From contig NZ_CAKASL010000001.1 in the NCBI RefSeq assembly GCF_916858655.1, positions 248,001 to 312,000 of the forward strand: a stretch of DNA of 64,000 bases, written 5' to 3'. Under the pieces are notes generated by a model. That model had not been told where the DNA came from and did no database searches. It saw nothing but the letters and a program-made list of their open reading frames with translations. The first letter of the stretch is position 1. Every line of letters begins with the position of its first letter. Of this stretch, positions 61,190-64,000 are shown in pieces. The position numbers and the translations under genes are program-made. Source of the DNA: Aeromicrobium sp. Leaf350 (GTDB lineage Bacteria > Actinomycetota > Actinomycetes > Propionibacteriales > Nocardioidaceae).

Positions 61190-61564
61190 ATGATGCCGGA
61201 CATGAACACCCACCGGATCAGGGAGCGCAACCGCCTTCTCGGGGTCGACGAGGTCGTGGTGTTCGAAGGAGCTGGCTACGACCCTCAAAGCCGCCGGTCG
61301 GTGGACCGGCTTGCGACCGAACGTGATCCTCGCGAGATCAGTGCCCTCGTGGATCTGCTGGACGTGTGGGACTGCATCTGTGAGCCGATGCAATGGATGG
61401 AGTGGCCGACGTGCTCGCTGGCATTCTTGACGGGCCGCGAGCTCGTCGCCGAGTTCGAACTGCTCTCGGGCGCGGGATGGATCAGACGCCCTGATGGCGA
61501 CTACCCCGCCACGGATCCCGACTCGCTCGAGCGATGGTTGGCCGCGCGCTCGGTGACCGTATAG
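61190..61564 (+). CDS. Hypothetical protein (about 124 aa)
   Basis: 124 aa, unrecognised. RIRERNRLLGVDEVVVFEGAG..., EISALVDLLDVWDCICEPMQWMEWPTCS and a W-containing C-terminus (SLERWLAARS) look like a small soluble protein of the immunity or toxin-neutralising style, but nothing specific is seen. Start could also be the ATG at 61202. The gene ends where the base composition changes. Confidence 0.45.
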   Translation: MMPDMNTHRIRERNRLLGVDEVVVFEGAGYDPQSRRSVDRLATERDPREISALVDLLDVWDCICEPMQWMEWPTCSLAFLTGRELVAEFELLSGAGWIRRPDGDYPATDPDSLERWLAARSVTV

Positions 61565-61902
61565 GTGCGGCGCCCCGGCGGATGGCAGTTCAGACGTTGA
61601 AGCGGAACGAGAATTGGGGCTAGTGGAGACGGTGGAAACCGTTGAAAAGTGGCCCTGACCTGCGGAAACGTCCAATCTCGAAAGTTGGACATTATTTGCA
61701 GTTTTGGACTGTTGTGGGACGTTTTGCGGACCGTTTGCGGACCGGCAAGGCCAGTATCTGCCGCCAGGGTCGACCGTCCTGAGCCCCAAACAGGCAGCGG
61801 CTCGAAGATGACCCTTCCCCTTTGGAGCGACCGGCGGTATCCTTGCGATGAACGATACTTCTACCGTAACTCTGCAGTAGAAGGTCCAGGCTGGAGATGC
61901 CA
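61565..61902. other. Gene-poor, AT-richer stretch with iteron-like repeats
   Basis: No long ORF is convincing. The stretch looks less GC-rich than its surroundings. It contains TTTGCGGACCG twice in tandem (61723-61733, 61734-61744), TTGGAC at 61685-61690 and 61704-61709, and GTCCAA at 61670-61675 forming an inverted repeat with the first. A 10-codon ORF (61848-61880) lies just before the small GRPEGSKN gene. Confidence 0.55.
61670..61744. repeat. Short direct and inverted repeat cluster
   Basis: GTCCAA/TTGGAC inverted pair (61670-61675 and 61685-61690), a further TTGGAC at 61704-61709 and the perfect 11-bp tandem TTTGCGGACCG x2 at 61723-61744. Iteron-like or integrase arm-site-like; no integrase or Rep gene is nearby. 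Confidence 0.55.
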
Positions 61903-62034
61903 ATGGGACGTCCTGAGGGCTCGAAGAATCGAACGCCCCGCGAGCTTCGCGCTGAGGCCAAGCGACTTAACGAAAAGGCCAACTACATGGAAAAGCTTGC
62001 GAAGCTCAAAAAGGATTCCGGCAGCAAGAACTGA
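61903..62034 (+). CDS. Small basic protein (43 aa) with GRPEGSKN motif
   Basis: 43 aa: MGRPEGSKNRTPRELRA, then a helical, charged segment with LNEKANYMEKLAKL and a lysine-rich end. The GRPxGSKN N-terminus recurs in small DNA-linked proteins of mobile elements and phages. GGAG lies 8 nt before the ATG. It sits between the iteron-like repeats and drmC, opposite in direction to the DISARM genes. Function is unknown. Confidence 0.5.
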   Translation: MGRPEGSKNRTPRELRAEAKRLNEKANYMEKLAKLKKDSGSKN

Positions 62035-62083
62035 CGGACCACGCGGCGCACTTCTCGACCTCTGCGTGACACTCGCGCCGAGG

Positions 62084-62794
62084 TCAGAGTGACACCAGTT
62101 CGTAGAGGGAACCGTGCTTGCTGGACATCGTCGACTCGACCGACTCGGCGAGGGCAGCGTCACGAACGAGGAGACCGAACTCGATGTTGCGGTTCTCAGC
62201 GCTGAAAGAAAAGTTGGCGCTGGTGAGCAGTAGTACCTCGTGGTCGATGACGATGAACGTAGCGTGGCTGACCACGCGCCTGCCGTTTGGGAGCTCGGTT
62301 GACCGGTAGACGGTCGCCCTCGGAAGCTGGGACCTGACTTTGGCCGCGTCGGCTTTGTCACCATCGACGTAGACAGTCACGACCACACCCGGCTGCTCGG
62401 AAGACTTCTTGAGCACCTTCCACATCTGGGAGGTCTGCTCGAAGTTGTAAGTTGCGCACACAATCGATTGCCGAGCAGCCTGGACGAGGCGGTGAAACTC
62501 GCCGGTCAGGTGGCCGATCTTCGCTTCGTTACCCGGCATCGTCCAGACGGGCGTGAGGTCACGGCTTAACGACTTCGCCCCGGCGATGGCACTCAGAACC
62601 CCTGCGGCACGCTCGCTGTGCTCGTGGTTAAGTCCGGCGTCGGCGAGCAACTGCTTGGCCTCGCCACGACGCGCGGCGTTGACGACAGACAAGGCCTTGA
62701 GGACGTGCTGACCAGAGGCGAACTGGACAGCGAGGGCTTCGGCCTCGCTTGCAGTCAGGAACTCTCCAAGTGATGCGAAAGGCTCAGAGGGCAT
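62084..62794 (-). CDS. drmC: DISARM phospholipase-D-like protein DrmC
   Basis: 236 aa. A helical N-terminal half (SGQHVLKALSVVNAARRGEAKQLLADAGL) is followed by a PLD-fold C-terminal half with a single catalytic motif SHATFIVIDHEVLLLTSANFS. The HxK(x)4D signature has threonine in place of lysine (H-A-T...D), so activity may be altered. DrmC is a component of DISARM, a restriction-modification-based anti-phage system. Its start overlaps the drmB end by 11 bp. No further DISARM gene follows it to the left. Confidence 0.85.
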   Translation of the reverse strand: MPSEPFASLGEFLTASEAEALAVQFASGQHVLKALSVVNAARRGEAKQLLADAGLNHEHSERAAGVLSAIAGAKSLSRDLTPVWTMPGNEAKIGHLTGEFHRLVQAARQSIVCATYNFEQTSQMWKVLKKSSEQPGVVVTVYVDGDKADAAKVRSQLPRATVYRSTELPNGRRVVSHATFIVIDHEVLLLTSANFSFSAENRNIEFGLLVRDAALAESVESTMSSKHGSLYELVSL

Positions 62795-64000
62795 CCGGGC
62801 TCCCGAAGAACCCGGGCACGGTCTCGCCCGTGGCCGTCGGGAGGTCGAGAAGGAACCGCCGGTCGAGGAAGCGGTTGGCCTTCTCGCAGGAGGTCTCCGA
62901 GGCGAAGGAACAGCAGTGGCAAGCGGCACCGTGGAGAAAGTCCTCCGGGTCGCTCGGGGTCCGAGTTGCACACACCGGGTCGGACGAGCATCGCGCGGCT
63001 CGACGAAGCGCGGACACGACGAGACCGTGGAGCCGCGCCGGCTCGGACAGCGCCACAAGGCCACCGAGTGTGCCTTCGCTGTCGGATGCGGTCGTACAGA
63101 TCAGCAATCCAGCGGCCGCCTCGCGCTGAGGAGTGCTCGCCCAGCCATAGATGCGTTCGGTGAGGCTGGCTGCGCCGTAGCCGCTCGACATGGCCATCTC
63201 CCGGATAAGGGAGTGCGAGAGCGTGTGGAGCAGCCAGTAGCGAGGAGCGGGCAGGCGCAGATCAGGGTCAACGTTCTTGGCGGTCTCAGAGAAACGGCGC
63301 TCGAAGTTGCGGCGGTGGGCGGACCGTTGGGCGTGCCACAGCGGGGTCGAGAGGATCGTCTGCTCCCACGTCGCGACCTCGTCGAGGTCGAGCTGGAGGA
63401 AGATTCCTTCACCTCGGTCCTCGGTGGCAGGAACCCAGGTCGGTTTGCCGTTGCGGGTGAGCTTGACCATGCGGCTGACGAGGTCGTTGACGCGGTCCAT
63501 CTCATCGAGGCGGGTGAAGCCGAGGACAGCGTTGATCTTCTTCATCTTGTTGACCGCGACGACACGACTGATCCGTTGGTGCAGATCAGGATCACACTTC
63601 ATCTCGGTAACCATGAGGCCGCTGGCGTTCTGTTGCTGCGGGAAGAGTGACGGCTTCTGGAGGTAGCGCCACTCGGGCACGAGGAGGTCCACCGGGTCCC
63701 ATGCTGCGAGCTTCTCCTGGCGGACCTCTTCGGAGTCGGCTGGTGCGAGCACGTCGGCGATGGCGGTGGCGATGTCGTCGTCGGTGAGTCCGTCGAGGTC
63801 GATGCTCTTCGCGCCCGCAAGTGCCCTGATCACGTCGATCTGGCTGCCGAACTGCTCGACCTGCTCAACGCCCAACGCGACGCGGAGCCGGTCGGCGAGG
63901 GCTTCCTTCTCCTCGGCGTCGGTGCGCGGCATGACGATGATCGACTGGGTGGAGGCGAACCAGAGGTTCGAGGCTCCCATCATGATGAGCGCCGGACGGG
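62784..64000 (-). CDS. drmB: DISARM protein DrmB (5' end beyond window)
   Basis: At least 405 codons, open to the right edge. RPALIMMGASNLWFASTQSIIVMP and the DUF1998 C-terminal core, with HTLSHSLIREMAMSSGYGAASLTERIYG, lead to the cysteine cluster ACHCCSFASETSCEKANRFLDR, a probable zinc-binding end. DrmB, of unknown precise activity, accompanies the helicase DrmA in DISARM. drmA and the methyltransferase genes should lie just past 64000 on this strand. The visible part looks less GC-rich than the surrounding chromosome. Confidence 0.88.
   Translation of the reverse strand, partial: RPALIMMGASNLWFASTQSIIVMPRTDAEEKEALADRLRVALGVEQVEQFGSQIDVIRALAGAKSIDLDGLTDDDIATAIADVLAPADSEEVRQEKLAAWDPVDLLVPEWRYLQKPSLFPQQQNASGLMVTEMKCDPDLHQRISRVVAVNKMKKINAVLGFTRLDEMDRVNDLVSRMVKLTRNGKPTWVPATEDRGEGIFLQLDLDEVATWEQTILSTPLWHAQRSAHRRNFERRFSETAKNVDPDLRLPAPRYWLLHTLSHSLIREMAMSSGYGAASLTERIYGWASTPQREAAAGLLICTTASDSEGTLGGLVALSEPARLHGLVVSALRRAARCSSDPVCATRTPSDPEDFLHGAACHCCSFASETSCEKANRFLDRRFLLDLPTATGETVPGFFGSPDAL

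Noticed and set aside
61670-61744. Plasmid-type replication origin
   Set aside because: Iteron-like repeats exist, but no Rep protein or DnaA-box cluster is close; kept only as a repeat cluster.

Overview
The window is high-GC actinobacterial chromosome. GTG starts are frequent, stop/start overlaps of the ATGA, GTGA and TGATG type are everywhere, and the housekeeping blocks (hrcA-dnaJ-HIT; phoH-ybeY-CNNM-era; comEA-comEC-holA; lepA/rpsT; actinobacterial-type leuA) have the order common in Nocardioidaceae. An Aeromicrobium/Nocardioides-like host fits, but that is inference from gene content, not a database match. No tRNA, rRNA, CRISPR array, transposase or integrase was recognised.

Layout. 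1-2.8 kb: the end of an ABC ATPase gene and leuA, which is preceded by a leucine-run leader peptide. 2.8-9.4 kb: a glutathionyl-hydroquinone-reductase-like gene, a malonate uptake/activation pair (MatC-like carrier, MatB-like CoA ligase) with a divergent IclR regulator, a flavodoxin-fold protein, and a thioredoxin-reductase-like gene divergent from a MerR regulator. 9.4-15.3 kb: a MoxR/DUF58/transglutaminase operon, a PHP-domain protein and a small membrane protein. 15.3-21.9 kb: era, a cytidine-deaminase relative, a CNNM protein, ybeY, phoH, a HIT protein, dnaJ and hrcA, all on the minus strand, with a degenerate CIRCE site at the hrcA promoter. 22-30.5 kb: DUF3097, GNAT, hemW, acyl-CoA synthetase, TylF-like methyltransferase, lepA and rpsT. 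30.6-40.8 kb: a DUF418/DUF1624-type membrane protein, holA, comEC, comEA, degV, leuS and glf. 40.9-42.5 kb: a polysaccharide ABC exporter divergent from glf, which suggests export of a galactofuranose-containing surface polymer. 42.5-58.5 kb: mixed genes, including a YibE/F protein, an orphan PIN protein, a sortase with its large surface protein, an ECF42-type sigma factor with its YCII partner, an MFS transporter, and a PAS-GAF-SpoIIE phosphatase opposite an anti-sigma-type ATPase. 58.5-61.6 kb: small proteins of unknown function.

From about 61.6 kb the DNA looks less GC-rich and carries short direct and inverted repeats and a tiny GRPEGSKN-type ORF. It then enters the distal end of a DISARM-type phage-defence operon (drmC, and drmB running off the right edge).

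The least explained structure is a pair of intergenic elements (7867-7978 and 30565-30704), each lying between convergent genes. Each is built from four GCGGTGA units in the order forward, forward, reverse, reverse, with nearly the same central spacing. They look like one family of nested palindromes with no named type that I know.
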